From positions 198,725 to 262,724 of the forward strand of contig DDSH01000030.1 of NCBI GenBank assembly GCA_002343775.1: 64,000 nucleotides of DNA, in the 5' to 3' direction. Shown here piece by piece: positions 30,488-39,838 of this stretch (positions within the stretch are counted from its first letter, which is position 1; the number at the start of each line of letters is the position of its first letter). Origin of the DNA: Anaerolineales bacterium UBA2395. GTDB lineage: Bacteria > Chloroflexota > Anaerolineae > Anaerolineales > Villigracilaceae. The position numbers were made by a program, and so were the translations under genes. The notes under the pieces are model-generated. The model worked only from the letters and a program-made list of their open reading frames with translations, did not search any database and was not told where the DNA came from.

Positions 30488-31747
30488 TTAAGCAGAAATA
30501 TCTGCTTTTTGCCTGAAAAACAGCCGAACAAGCGCAACTCCGGCAAAACAAGCAATTCCACCCAAAAAGATCGCAGATTGGACGTCCCAGTTTTGAGCAA
30601 CCCAGCCGACCAGAATGCTTCCGAAAGGAGCCACCCCTTGCAGCCCCCAAAAATAAACGCTGAACACCCGTCCGCGCAATTCGTTCGGGACGCGGATCTG
30701 GATCATCGTATTCATGCTTATCAGCTGCACCACCGTCCCCCAGCCGATGAACGCCAGCAGAATGAATGCCAGCGTTGTATTGACTGTCATGCCAAGCAGA
30801 ATGACAGGAATGATAAAGAGCGCCTGTCCCCAGAGCAAGGTCTTGTCCTTGTTGGCGCTGCCAAAGTATGCCATCATAAAAGCGGCGATCACCGCACCAG
30901 CGCCCTGTGCTGTGTATAAATTGCTTGTGCGAGTTGCGATCAAAGTCTCTGTTGTCAATAAAGGCTGAAGAATATCGCGCGCAACCGCGGGGATTTGCTG
31001 AATGAGCGGAATTCCGAAAAAACCCAATAACGCAGACATGAGGATGGCAGACATGACCACGGCATTGGAGCGAATGTAGGCAAGCCCTTCCTTGAAATCA
31101 TTGCGCATCCCTTGCGATCTCACCGCTTCATTTTGAACCTTGAAGCGGGTACGTGCAAAAAAGAGTCCGATAATGACGAAGACGTAGCTGATGCCATTGG
31201 TCAGGAAAACGCTGCCTTCGTTCGAAGTTGTCGTGATCAGCCATGCGGCAGTTACCGGTCCAAGGATGCGACCGAGGTTGAAAGCGGTGGTTTGGAGGGC
31301 GATGGCGCTCGGCAGCGCCTCTTTGCCTGCCAGTTCTATCAACATGGCTTGGCGGGCGGTCACCTCCACGGCGACTGCCGACCCATAAAGAAATGCCAAC
31401 GCAACGATATGCCAGATCTGAAGTTGACCCGTAAAAGTCAGATACGCCAGCCCGAACGCCTGGACCGACATGACCGCTTGAAGGATGATGACCACCTTGC
31501 GTTTGTCCCAACGTTCCACCAGTACGCCTGCGGGGAGGGCGAATAACAGTGTCGGAAGGGTGGTGGAAAAGCCGATCAAGCCGAGGTCTAGCGGACGCCC
31601 CGAGATACGATAGGCAAGATATGGCAGTGCAGTGGCTTGCATCCATGTGCCGATAACGGAAATGAATTGACCGATGACAAAGAGGACATAATCACGCGAG
31701 GCAAGCGCGGGGAAACGGCTGGTAAGCCAGAACTTTGGATTTTGCAT
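30488..31747 (-). CDS. MFS transporter (EntS/multidrug exporter-like)
   Basis: 419 residues with twelve hydrophobic segments. Features of the enterobactin-exporter (EntS, PF05977) group: FVIGQFISVIGTWMQATALPYLAY, the loop after helix 2 with GVLVERWDKRKVVI, and NTMIQIRVPNELRGRVFSVYF in the second half. The family exports siderophores, macrolides or other drugs. No siderophore gene lies nearby, so the substrate is unknown. Confidence 0.9.
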   Translation of the reverse strand: MQNPKFWLTSRFPALASRDYVLFVIGQFISVIGTWMQATALPYLAYRISGRPLDLGLIGFSTTLPTLLFALPAGVLVERWDKRKVVIILQAVMSVQAFGLAYLTFTGQLQIWHIVALAFLYGSAVAVEVTARQAMLIELAGKEALPSAIALQTTAFNLGRILGPVTAAWLITTTSNEGSVFLTNGISYVFVIIGLFFARTRFKVQNEAVRSQGMRNDFKEGLAYIRSNAVVMSAILMSALLGFFGIPLIQQIPAVARDILQPLLTTETLIATRTSNLYTAQGAGAVIAAFMMAYFGSANKDKTLLWGQALFIIPVILLGMTVNTTLAFILLAFIGWGTVVQLISMNTMIQIRVPNELRGRVFSVYFWGLQGVAPFGSILVGWVAQNWDVQSAIFLGGIACFAGVALVRLFFRQKADISA

Positions 31748-31775
31748 TTTAAATTTTTACGATTTCTTAAGTGTG

Positions 31776-32444
31776 TCAGGCAGGGACGACGCATTCAGGG
31801 CGGTCATTACCGGGTTTGTTGACCAGTGTTGAAACCGGGTACGCGGACATGTTGTCGGTGGGGAAAGGCTTGATGAGGTGCATCAGTTTTTCCGGAGTCT
31901 GAGGCGCGGGGTCGAGCCAGAGGTCGTAGTCCTGCGGATGCAGAATCACCGGCATGCGATTGTGCAGGGTCGACATCAATTCATTCGGTTCGGTGGTGAT
32001 GATGGTGCAGGTCCGCAGTGTGCCACCGTCTGGCGATTGCCATTCATCCCACAGCCCGGCAAGGGCAAACGGCTTGCGGTCTTTCATGTGGATGAAGTAG
32101 GGTGTCTTCGTTTTTTCGCTGTGGGTGGCTTTCCATTCGTAGAAGCCATCGGCAGGGATGAGACAACGTTTGTACTTGAAACCGCCGCGAAAGGACGGTT
32201 TTTCGGCGATGGTTTCACCGCGCGCATTGATGAGTTTGTTGCCGATGGATGGGTCTTTCGACCACGAGGGGATCAGCCCCCACAGGAAGAAATCCGCTTT
32301 ATTTTTTGCGTCGTTTGGGATGGCAAGCACGGGTTGCGTGGGGGCGATGTTGAAGCGCGGGGCAAATTGTGCCGGGAACTCGTACCCCGCAAATGTTTCC
32401 TTCAATTCGGCAGGGTCAACGGTAAGGGTAAATCTTCCACACAT
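31776..32444 (-). CDS. SRAP (YedK/HMCES) abasic-site processing protein
   Basis: 222 residues beginning MCGRFTL; after Met removal, Cys2 forms the thiazolidine DNA-protein crosslink to abasic sites in single-stranded DNA. Other active-site residues are visible: Asn and Arg in INARGETIAEKPSF, Glu in PADGFYEWK and His in LHNRMPVIL. It protects abasic sites at stalled forks. It stands alone between the MFS and kinase genes; with udgB and ruvB in the same window it adds to a DNA-repair content. Confidence 0.95.
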   Translation of the reverse strand: MCGRFTLTVDPAELKETFAGYEFPAQFAPRFNIAPTQPVLAIPNDAKNKADFFLWGLIPSWSKDPSIGNKLINARGETIAEKPSFRGGFKYKRCLIPADGFYEWKATHSEKTKTPYFIHMKDRKPFALAGLWDEWQSPDGGTLRTCTIITTEPNELMSTLHNRMPVILHPQDYDLWLDPAPQTPEKLMHLIKPFPTDNMSAYPVSTLVNKPGNDRPECVVPA

Positions 32445-32497
32445 GAGATCTCCTTTTTACTCAACCTTTGAAAAAAAACGTTACATGCCTAACATGC

Positions 32498-34537
32498 CTA
32501 GGGCAATGTGAAATAAAACGTGGCGCCTTCGCCGGGCTGTGATTCGACCCAGATCCTCCCGCCGTGGACTTCGATGATCCGTTTGACGAGCGTCAACCCA
32601 ACACCAGAACCTTGTGAGTCTGCATCAAGTTTGTTGAACAATCCGAAGATGCGATTGCTGAATTGCGGTGCGATGCCAATGCCATTGTCCTGTACGAAGA
32701 AGATGGGTTTGCCTTGTTCGTCACGGATCGCTCCAATGCGGATCTGTGGATGGGGCTGGCTGCCCATGAACTTGACGGCGTTGTCGAGCAGGTTTTGCAT
32801 TACCTCGACGAGGCGGACACGGTCTCCGAAGATCGTTAGATCTTCATCGGTGTATTCGACGCGCACACCCCGCGCTTGCAACTGCCCATCCACCAGCGCA
32901 AGCGCCTCGCGAACGATCTCGCCAACGCTGGTTTCCACCGGCTCATTGATGATCCTGCCGATGCGCGATAATTCCAGCAGGTCCCTTAATAGCATCTGCA
33001 TTTTATCCACGGCGTGACGGATGCGTTTAAGATCGTTGTCGAATTTTTCGAAATTTCCCGAACGCGCGTCCTTTTCCAGGTAACTGAGGAAGCCGGTGAT
33101 GGTCACCAGCGGAGATTTGAGATCATGCGAAACAGTATAGGTGAAGCGTTCCAGTTCCGCGTTCTTGAGTTCCAGTTCGGTGATCAGTTTCTCCCGTTCC
33201 AGTTCCGCCTTTTTTCGTTCAGTGATCTCGCGGGCAATGCCGGTCGTACCGATGATCTCGCCATTGGCATTGCGGATGGGGGTTTTGATGGTCTCCACCC
33301 AATATTCCCTGCCAGATTGGTCCTCCTGAAGTTCCTCGACCCGCCTGCGTTGACCAGACTGGATGACCTCAAGGTCGTCATAGCGGTATCGCTCTGCGTA
33401 GTGTGGCTGCCAAACCTCGCTATCGGTCTTGCCGATGATCTCCTCCATCGTCATGCCGCATGCTTTCATGAATTGTTCGTTGACGGCAATGTAGCGGCTG
33501 TCCAGATCTTTCATCCATGCCATGTCTGGGATGTTGTCCAAAATGGCCGCCTGCTGGAGGTGGATGTCCTTGAGTTTTTCCTCTGCCAGTTTTTGTGCGG
33601 TGATGTCCTGAACAGCGCCTACGATACCAACCAGGCGGTTCTCCTCTTTGCTCCAGACCGGGTATGCGAACGTCCGCTCCCAACAGATATCCCCGTTTTT
33701 TGTAAAGGTGCGGATCTCCGAACTGACCACTTCCAGGTTATTGAACAGTTTTTGCATATCCTGCGCATCTTTTTCAAGGTCATCCGGGTGAACATGACCA
33801 AGCCAGCCGCCCGTGGCGACATATTCTTCAAGCGTGTACCCGGTCATTTTTTCGAACGCACCGCCGACCCAAACCAGGGTCGAATCACCGTTCTTATCGA
33901 TGCGGTTTTCAAAGGTATAGTCGAAGCTTACATTCGAGATCAGTCTGTAGCGTTCCTCGCTCAATTTAGCGCGCCTCAGCGCATTCCTGACCGTGCGCGA
34001 AGATAAATGTTGTAACAATGCGCCCATCGGAAAGATGGCAAGGCTTAACACCCACGTCCCAATTGCTGGGCGGTCAACCTCAATGAGCATCCCCTGGCTT
34101 TGTAAATGCACCATGACCAAGCCCGACAAAACCGAGGCAACCGCCACGCCCAACGCCACCGGGCCGCCCAGTAATAATCCCGCAATGATGATGACCAGCG
34201 GATACCCCAATAGATAAGATTCGCCCTGAACCCCCACACCTGTAAATGCCGATACAGAGAAGAACGCCCACAACAGGGCTACCTGAAGCGCAGATGCGAT
34301 TCGGACATACCGTCGCTTCAACAGGAACAACAAAATGAAGTTGATCGCTTCACCCACGCCGCTTTGTATGACAGCGCGCCAAGGGATTTCATTTTCCGCA
34401 ACGAAACTGAAGATGACGTAAGGCACAGGCACAATGACAAGCCCCCAAAGGATCACATTCAGCAAAAAAGCCTGATGTGTCTCCTCCTCGTTTTCAAACA
34501 CGGGTGGTTTGAAAAGGTCTTTTAGAAATTCTGGCAT
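32498..34537 (-). CDS. Membrane PAS-domain sensor histidine kinase
   Basis: About 679 residues if it starts at the ATG at 34537 (MPEFLKDLFKPP), 8 bases after the selB stop; an in-frame ATG at 34573 overlaps selB and would add 12 residues. Five or six membrane helices (about residues 25-190) precede PAS domains: YRLISNVSFDYTFENRI with PAC, then QAAILDNIPDMAWMKDLDSR with PAC (REYWVETIKTPIRNANGEI). The HisKA box is canonical, YTVSHDLKSPLVTI, and HATPase motifs (VMQNLLDNAVKFM, VQDNGIGI, GSGVGLTLVKRI) complete the kinase. No regulator is adjacent. Ligand unknown. Confidence 0.88.
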   Translation of the reverse strand: MPEFLKDLFKPPVFENEEETHQAFLLNVILWGLVIVPVPYVIFSFVAENEIPWRAVIQSGVGEAINFILLFLLKRRYVRIASALQVALLWAFFSVSAFTGVGVQGESYLLGYPLVIIIAGLLLGGPVALGVAVASVLSGLVMVHLQSQGMLIEVDRPAIGTWVLSLAIFPMGALLQHLSSRTVRNALRRAKLSEERYRLISNVSFDYTFENRIDKNGDSTLVWVGGAFEKMTGYTLEEYVATGGWLGHVHPDDLEKDAQDMQKLFNNLEVVSSEIRTFTKNGDICWERTFAYPVWSKEENRLVGIVGAVQDITAQKLAEEKLKDIHLQQAAILDNIPDMAWMKDLDSRYIAVNEQFMKACGMTMEEIIGKTDSEVWQPHYAERYRYDDLEVIQSGQRRRVEELQEDQSGREYWVETIKTPIRNANGEIIGTTGIAREITERKKAELEREKLITELELKNAELERFTYTVSHDLKSPLVTITGFLSYLEKDARSGNFEKFDNDLKRIRHAVDKMQMLLRDLLELSRIGRIINEPVETSVGEIVREALALVDGQLQARGVRVEYTDEDLTIFGDRVRLVEVMQNLLDNAVKFMGSQPHPQIRIGAIRDEQGKPIFFVQDNGIGIAPQFSNRIFGLFNKLDADSQGSGVGLTLVKRIIEVHGGRIWVESQPGEGATFYFTLP

Positions 34538-34544
34538 CACACCA

Positions 34545-36437
34545 TCACTTTCTGATCTTTCGTACATCCCCATCCCGCAGGGTTACACCGATCGCGTCCA
34601 AATGCTCGAGCAAAGCCTGCACGTATTTCCGCGTCGTTCCCAGCAGATCGCGGACTTCTGCAAGCGAAACCTGCCCATGCTGACGAATGGCATTTTTGAT
34701 CCGCTCCACCATGGTTTCATAATCCTTTTTTCGGAAGATGACCTCCGTTGAAACGGCAACCAGATCGCCCAATTCGATCAATGCGTTGACAACTTCCTCT
34801 CCTGCTTCGGCTTGACATTCCTTGACGCTCGGCGTGGCAAATGGATTAACCTCGAACCTCCGCATCAGGGTCTGGACCTTGACCTGCTCCTGTCCATTGA
34901 AGCGGATCTCATGCCCCGGATTGGACACCGCTCCGCGTTGGTCGAGCAATGATTGCCGGGAAACAAGGAACGATAATGCTGCGTTGAATATCTTCGGCGT
35001 GAGCTTTATTTTGCTTTTCAGCTCTTCGCGAGGAATCCCGCGCCGCAGCGGATATTGTGTGTGGTGCGATTCGACAATCTGTAGGATCTTTTCCTGCAAG
35101 GCATTCCAATAGGGGAGCGCAGCCGCCATTGCGTTTTTCATGGCTGAGTTGTCCGACTCGAGCATCACCAATTGACCATTCCTCAACAATTCCTGCAAAG
35201 CAGATTCCGCCGCATCAGCCTCCAGCCGTGATTTGGCGAACATCTCCTTGACAGGTGCCACTTGAAGAGCCATTGCTGCCTCGAATAGCACGTCTGCGGG
35301 AGAACCCTGGGCGAGAGATTCCAGCGATTTGATGACATCGATATCGAATCGTTTGTGCCTGCCCTTGGGCTGGTGATCCACCACGACGCCGCCGCCGAGC
35401 GTTTCGCTGGGCGAAGGTCGGCGCAGAATGTACCGGTCACCGCGCACGGCAATAAGCGGGTCGCGCAGTTCGAGCTGTGCCCAACCTTCTTCACCGGCGC
35501 CATGTTCCTCCACGCCCAGCAGCCGCAGCGTGGCAATGGTCTCGCTTGCGCCGACGAAGAACTTTACTTCGTCATTGTGTTGCAATGGCTTGCTGATGTC
35601 TTTGAGCGCACGGAAGCGTACGTCGATGCGGCGCGCGGCCTGATATTGACCGGGGTGTGCCAACACGTCTCCACGACGGATCTGTTCCACATCCACGTTT
35701 GAGATGTTGACCGCCGTACGCGAACCCGGTACGGCGCGTTCCTCTTTCTTTTTGTGCGTTTGCAGCCCGCGGATGCGTCCCTTTGCGCCGCCGGGCAGAA
35801 TTTCCACCTCGTCGCCGACGGCGATGTGACCGTCGCTGAGGGTGCCCGTCACCACGGTTCCGAATCCGCTCATGGTGAAGATGCGGTCGATGGGCAGGCG
35901 TGGACGGTTCAGGTCGGGGCGGGCGGGTTTGGTTTCAAGCAGGGTTTGCAGTGCGGAGATCAGTTCTTTGATGCCGGTTTTGTTTCTAGCCGATACGCGC
36001 AGGATGGGCGCATCTTTTAGCACAGTTCCGCTCACAGCAGCGCGGACATCCGTCTCAATGAGATCAAGCCACCCTGAGTCTGAAGCGAGATCGGTTTTTG
36101 TCAAAACGATCAGCCCGGCGGGAATCTGGAGTAAATCCAATATGGCGAGGTGCTCCTTCGTCTGTGGCATGACGCCTTCATCGGCAGCGATGACGAGCAG
36201 CGCCGCGTCGATTCCCCCGATGCCGGAGAGCATGTTCTCGATGAAGTCGCGATGCCCGGGCACGTCCACGATGCCGATTTCCTCGCCGTTGGGCAGGGTG
36301 AGCCAGCCGAAACCTAGTTCGATGGTCATCTCGCGCGCTCTTTCTTCTTTGAGCCGGTCTGGATGTGTGCCGGTGATGGCTTCGATGAGTGTGGATTTTC
36401 CGTGATCTACGTGACCTGCTGTGCCGATGACTCTCAT
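34545..36437 (-). CDS. selB: Selenocysteine-specific elongation factor SelB
   Basis: 630 residues. The GTPase domain has GHVDHGKST (8-16), the switch region REMTIELGFGWL, DVPGHRDFIENML and TKTDLA; EF-Tu-like domains II and III follow (IDRIFTMSGFGTVVTGTL is diagnostic of SelB). The C-terminal third contains winged-helix repeats ending in VSLAEVRDLLGTTRKYVQAL, which read the SECIS hairpin. It delivers Sec-tRNA to UGA codons, consistent with the UGA-containing gene at 18240. selA, selD and tRNA-Sec are not in this window. Confidence 0.97.
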   Translation of the reverse strand: MRVIGTAGHVDHGKSTLIEAITGTHPDRLKEERAREMTIELGFGWLTLPNGEEIGIVDVPGHRDFIENMLSGIGGIDAALLVIAADEGVMPQTKEHLAILDLLQIPAGLIVLTKTDLASDSGWLDLIETDVRAAVSGTVLKDAPILRVSARNKTGIKELISALQTLLETKPARPDLNRPRLPIDRIFTMSGFGTVVTGTLSDGHIAVGDEVEILPGGAKGRIRGLQTHKKKEERAVPGSRTAVNISNVDVEQIRRGDVLAHPGQYQAARRIDVRFRALKDISKPLQHNDEVKFFVGASETIATLRLLGVEEHGAGEEGWAQLELRDPLIAVRGDRYILRRPSPSETLGGGVVVDHQPKGRHKRFDIDVIKSLESLAQGSPADVLFEAAMALQVAPVKEMFAKSRLEADAAESALQELLRNGQLVMLESDNSAMKNAMAAALPYWNALQEKILQIVESHHTQYPLRRGIPREELKSKIKLTPKIFNAALSFLVSRQSLLDQRGAVSNPGHEIRFNGQEQVKVQTLMRRFEVNPFATPSVKECQAEAGEEVVNALIELGDLVAVSTEVIFRKKDYETMVERIKNAIRQHGQVSLAEVRDLLGTTRKYVQALLEHLDAIGVTLRDGDVRKIRK

Positions 36438-36515
36438 GGGTTTAATTTAACCACACTTTGCGGGCAGTCTGAAAAAACCTTAGGAATTTCTCCGGCTTCC
36501 CCTTCAGGTATCTGG

Positions 36516-37712
36516 TTATTTCTTTGCAGCCGGGGTTTTCTTTCCGTGTCCCATGATGCGCTGGTAGGAAGTCATCCATTCGTGGACAACGTTCATTAAT
36601 TCTTGCAGCTGCTTTTCAGATGCATCGGTGGTCTGGTGCAATTGATCCTGCATGACCTGGGTGATCTCGTTGAGAGTGTTTATGCTCGTTTCGTATTTGC
36701 CGACTTCCTTGCGAATATCGCGGAAGGATTCTTCGGAAGACAGGCTGTACCCGGTCCAGCGTTTTTGCTCGTCGGCTTTGAAGCTGATCCATTCCTGCCG
36801 CAGGCGCTCTTCGGCGAGGCGCTGCATCTCCGTCACTTCGTTGATGCGCCGCTCGAGCTTTGTGTTGAGCTCCACGTAGGTTTCCTGCGCCTTTTTTGCG
36901 CCACGCAGGGCTTCCTCCATTTTTTGGAGCTCTGCATCCAACCCCTTGGCTTCTTCCTGGAAACTGTCGAATTTTTCCTGCCAATCCTTCCAGGCTCGTT
37001 CGCGGTCGATCTGTGCCACGCTTTGCTGTTCGATGAAGGCGGTCTGTGCCTGTTTGCGTTCCAGTTCCGAGGCGAGCAGGTCTTTCAGGCGGTTTTCCAC
37101 GTTGCGGATGTTGTCGCTTTGAATGGTGGCTTTGTCGCGGTTCTCGTCGATGCGTTTGCGCAGGGCTGTTAGTTCGCCTTGCAGGTCTGCCACGCGCTTC
37201 AGGTCGTTCTTGCGCGCTTCTTCGGCTGCAAGCAGCGAATGTTTGACATCGTCATTGGCGCGTTTGGCTTCCTCGATCTTGGAGACAAAGTCACCGACAT
37301 TGGTTTGGATGCGTTTAATCTCGTCGCCGCGTTCTTTCAGCTGTTTTTTTACCTCGGTCTGATCTGACGCGGCTTTCAATTGCGCGAGGGTCTTTTGAAT
37401 GGCGGTAAACTCGACGCGGTATTCCTTGGTCATCTCTTTTTCGGCGGTGGTGTGATTTTTATCCGCCTGCTCGATCAGTTTGACGATCTCGGTACGCTGT
37501 TTGGTGATAAGGGTTTCGAACTGGTCGATACGATTGGCTACCGGCTGAACCTCAGCGACTTGTTTGCTGAGCGTTTTAATCTGTTTGGAAACAACGTCCA
37601 CTGAAGATTCGTAGGACGCCAGTCGTTCTTTCAGGGCGGCGAGAGTATCCTTGGTTTCACGTTGTTGTTTATCGAGGAACTCAAGGCGTTTGATGATCTG
37701 TTCAAATTCCAT
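36516..37712 (-). CDS. Coiled-coil protein, unknown function
   Basis: 398 residues, almost entirely helical with heptad patterning and high Glu, Lys, Gln content (for example EFLDKQQRETKDTLAALKERL, then many similar stretches). No signal peptide or membrane segment. The C-terminus ends with Lys-rich GHGKKTPAAKK. It resembles SMC-hinge-less or bacterial cytoskeletal filament proteins only in composition; no homologue is recognised. A TATAAT on the minus strand at 37814-37809 could drive it with a leader of about 95 bases. Confidence 0.75.
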   Translation of the reverse strand: MEFEQIIKRLEFLDKQQRETKDTLAALKERLASYESSVDVVSKQIKTLSKQVAEVQPVANRIDQFETLITKQRTEIVKLIEQADKNHTTAEKEMTKEYRVEFTAIQKTLAQLKAASDQTEVKKQLKERGDEIKRIQTNVGDFVSKIEEAKRANDDVKHSLLAAEEARKNDLKRVADLQGELTALRKRIDENRDKATIQSDNIRNVENRLKDLLASELERKQAQTAFIEQQSVAQIDRERAWKDWQEKFDSFQEEAKGLDAELQKMEEALRGAKKAQETYVELNTKLERRINEVTEMQRLAEERLRQEWISFKADEQKRWTGYSLSSEESFRDIRKEVGKYETSINTLNEITQVMQDQLHQTTDASEKQLQELMNVVHEWMTSYQRIMGHGKKTPAAKK

Positions 37713-37831
37713 TGGGAAATCTCCAAAAAAAGATGGGAGTTGATTTGATATCGAAGCGTGCTTTTAGAGGAATTGGGAGACGGAACATCCTCTGCGGTGA
37801 ACCGTAAAATTATACCCTTATGAAAGAGAGC

Positions 37832-39229
37832 TTATTGACCAAGATGCTCAAACAAAGTGGGCAGGCTGGCAAGGAAGGGTTGCATTGCCTGCGGGAACAT
37901 GCCCAGGATGAAGAGCCCGATCACCCCGACCCCGAGCATTGCCGTCTGAACCCAGGTTTCGGTCAACGACCATTTTGTTTCCAAGTCGGTCATGACCAAC
38001 ACTGCGATCGTGCGAATGGCGGCTGCCAGCAGCCCCGCCATTCCGATGATAACCCACAGGGACAGAGTGAGCGATTGCGCTGCAAGTTCCGTCCAGAGCG
38101 CCAACCTTGGCGGGAACCCGGCAAGCAGAGGAAACCCTGCCATGGAAAGATGCGCCAGAGACAGGGCAATCGTTGCTGCGGGATATTTTTTTGCAAGACC
38201 TTGTACGTCACTGAAGCGGAGAGAGTACGCCTCACGCTTGAAGATGGAAAGCGCCAACGCCCAGACGGTCAATTCCAAGCCGCGCGGGATGAGCGTGAGG
38301 AACGTGATCTCCACGAATTCGCTTGAGCGAAGTCCCATGGCGACGAGCAACAAGCCCACTTCTGCAATGGCTGCATACGCAAGGATGCGCCCAAGGTGCC
38401 GCTGGAGGGCGGCAAAAAAACCGCCGCTGGCTATCATGAAGATGCCCGAAAAGAGGATCGCATTGGCAAGTTGGGGGGTGGTGCGCAGCCAGGTGTAGCG
38501 GTCTAAAAAGCCGAGGGCAAAGATGGCTGTAAAGGTTGGCAATGCCCAAAGCAGAAATCCGGTCGCATACGGCGAGGATTCCTCCATCAGCATCGGAATC
38601 CAGTTATAGAGTGGAAAGACCGCGAATAGGAAGGCAAATCCAAGCCCAAGCATGGTTCCTGCCTGGGTGGTGGCGGTGAGGTTGCCTGGGCTGCCTTCCA
38701 CGCCTGCCAACATCCAACCGGAGAAAAGGATGAAAGGCATTGCCATCGTCTGGTAAATGAGGAAGCGCACGACGCCCTTTCCCGGTTTTTGATAGGAGCG
38801 CACAAGAAGCGGGATGACGAGCATCGCCGCCGTCATCAAAAGAAGTGCGGCGTACAGGAATGGCTCCACTGCGATGGAGGCTGTCAGCAGGGACACGATC
38901 ATCAACCCGAGGGAGACAAAACGATTGGCAGTGCCAGAAGCTTCGGTGCCGAAAAACCAAAAGGCTGCCAACCCGTAGAATGCCGCCAGCAGCGGACCAT
39001 CTGCTGTGTTGAGTTCGAAACTGCGTCCAAAGAATTGGATCGCGGGCGCGATCTTGACGGAAATGGAACCGACCAAAAGTGCCGTATCGATGGGGAAGAT
39101 CAGCGCGATCAGGGAAAGGATGGCAGCTGTGCCGCCGCCGATCCATGCGGAGAAGCGATCACGCAACAGGAATAGGATCAGGACACCGATGCCGAATGGA
39201 AGCACGATCCAGAGGATGGGTGCGCTCAA
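37832..39229 (-). CDS. Proton-conducting membrane transporter (NuoN/MrpD-like)
   Basis: 465 residues with about 12-14 hydrophobic segments, matching the Proton_antipo_M family (FLIYQTMAMPFILFSGWML, AILFSGIFMIASGGFFAALQ, RHLGRILAYAAIAEVGLLLV, with a conserved-type Lys/Glu region and AHLSMAGFPLLAGFPPRLAL). Last gene of a three-gene set with 4-base overlap to the gene upstream. Likely translocates H+ or Na+ as part of a complex I-like, Mrp-like or membrane hydrogenase-like assembly. Confidence 0.85.
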   Translation of the reverse strand: MSAPILWIVLPFGIGVLILFLLRDRFSAWIGGGTAAILSLIALIFPIDTALLVGSISVKIAPAIQFFGRSFELNTADGPLLAAFYGLAAFWFFGTEASGTANRFVSLGLMIVSLLTASIAVEPFLYAALLLMTAAMLVIPLLVRSYQKPGKGVVRFLIYQTMAMPFILFSGWMLAGVEGSPGNLTATTQAGTMLGLGFAFLFAVFPLYNWIPMLMEESSPYATGFLLWALPTFTAIFALGFLDRYTWLRTTPQLANAILFSGIFMIASGGFFAALQRHLGRILAYAAIAEVGLLLVAMGLRSSEFVEITFLTLIPRGLELTVWALALSIFKREAYSLRFSDVQGLAKKYPAATIALSLAHLSMAGFPLLAGFPPRLALWTELAAQSLTLSLWVIIGMAGLLAAAIRTIAVLVMTDLETKWSLTETWVQTAMLGVGVIGLFILGMFPQAMQPFLASLPTLFEHLGQ

Positions 39230-39837
39230 AGTTCCTCCTCGGTTTCCAACGGGGAGGAACCCGCCACCAGCAAATAGGCTCCCAGAATACCCAATCCTAG
39301 ATTCACCACTGCCAGCAAACCTGTGACAAGAATGGCGCTTTCGATGGCGGCATAAAGGATCTCAAAACCAGCCAGCAGGGTTAATAGCCCCAGTGTGACG
39401 CGCAAAATACTCGATGTGACGCCCAGATGTACCACGCCTGCACCGATCAGCAGGATCCCTCCTGCAATGACCGGGATGCCCATGCCCGGAATGGATTCTT
39501 CGATCTGCGGGGCGGCTCCGGCGGTGACCAGCGTTACCACACCCATCAACACAATGCGGAACCAGATTCCGCGCGGGAAGAAGGTGTCCATTTCCTCTTT
39601 GTCCAATTCGCTTAATCCCAGACGGGTCATGCCGAGGATGGCAACCACCATCCATCCGGCGATGAGTTTGACCGTTCCCATGGCGAGTGGCAAGTGGCGG
39701 GTGACCAGCCAGAATGCGGCGAGGTATTGGATTGCGAGCGCGGCGAGGCTGATGCGCCAATCTGCGCTGATTAGGATGGTCGTGGCGGCGATGAGGATCA
39801 ATCCCGCTGCCACCCAGGAGATGATTTCGACGGACAT
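39226..39837 (-). CDS. HyfE/NuoK-like membrane subunit
   Basis: 203 residues, six to seven hydrophobic segments. The C-terminal half (VTSSILRVTLGLLTLLAGFE and VNLGLGILGAYLLV) resembles NuoK/MnhC/HyfE subunits, which are usually about 100 residues; the N-terminal half adds helices as in HyfE. It sits between the two large antiporter-like genes, overlapping one and 1 base from the other, so all three are made together. Confidence 0.7.
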   Translation of the reverse strand: MSVEIISWVAAGLILIAATTILISADWRISLAALAIQYLAAFWLVTRHLPLAMGTVKLIAGWMVVAILGMTRLGLSELDKEEMDTFFPRGIWFRIVLMGVVTLVTAGAAPQIEESIPGMGIPVIAGGILLIGAGVVHLGVTSSILRVTLGLLTLLAGFEILYAAIESAILVTGLLAVVNLGLGILGAYLLVAGSSPLETEEEL

Positions 39838-39838
39838 G

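Noticed and set aside
37820..38326. Plus-strand open frame of 168 codons
   Set aside because: Composition (His, Gln, Arg-rich) shows it is the complement of the antiporter gene.
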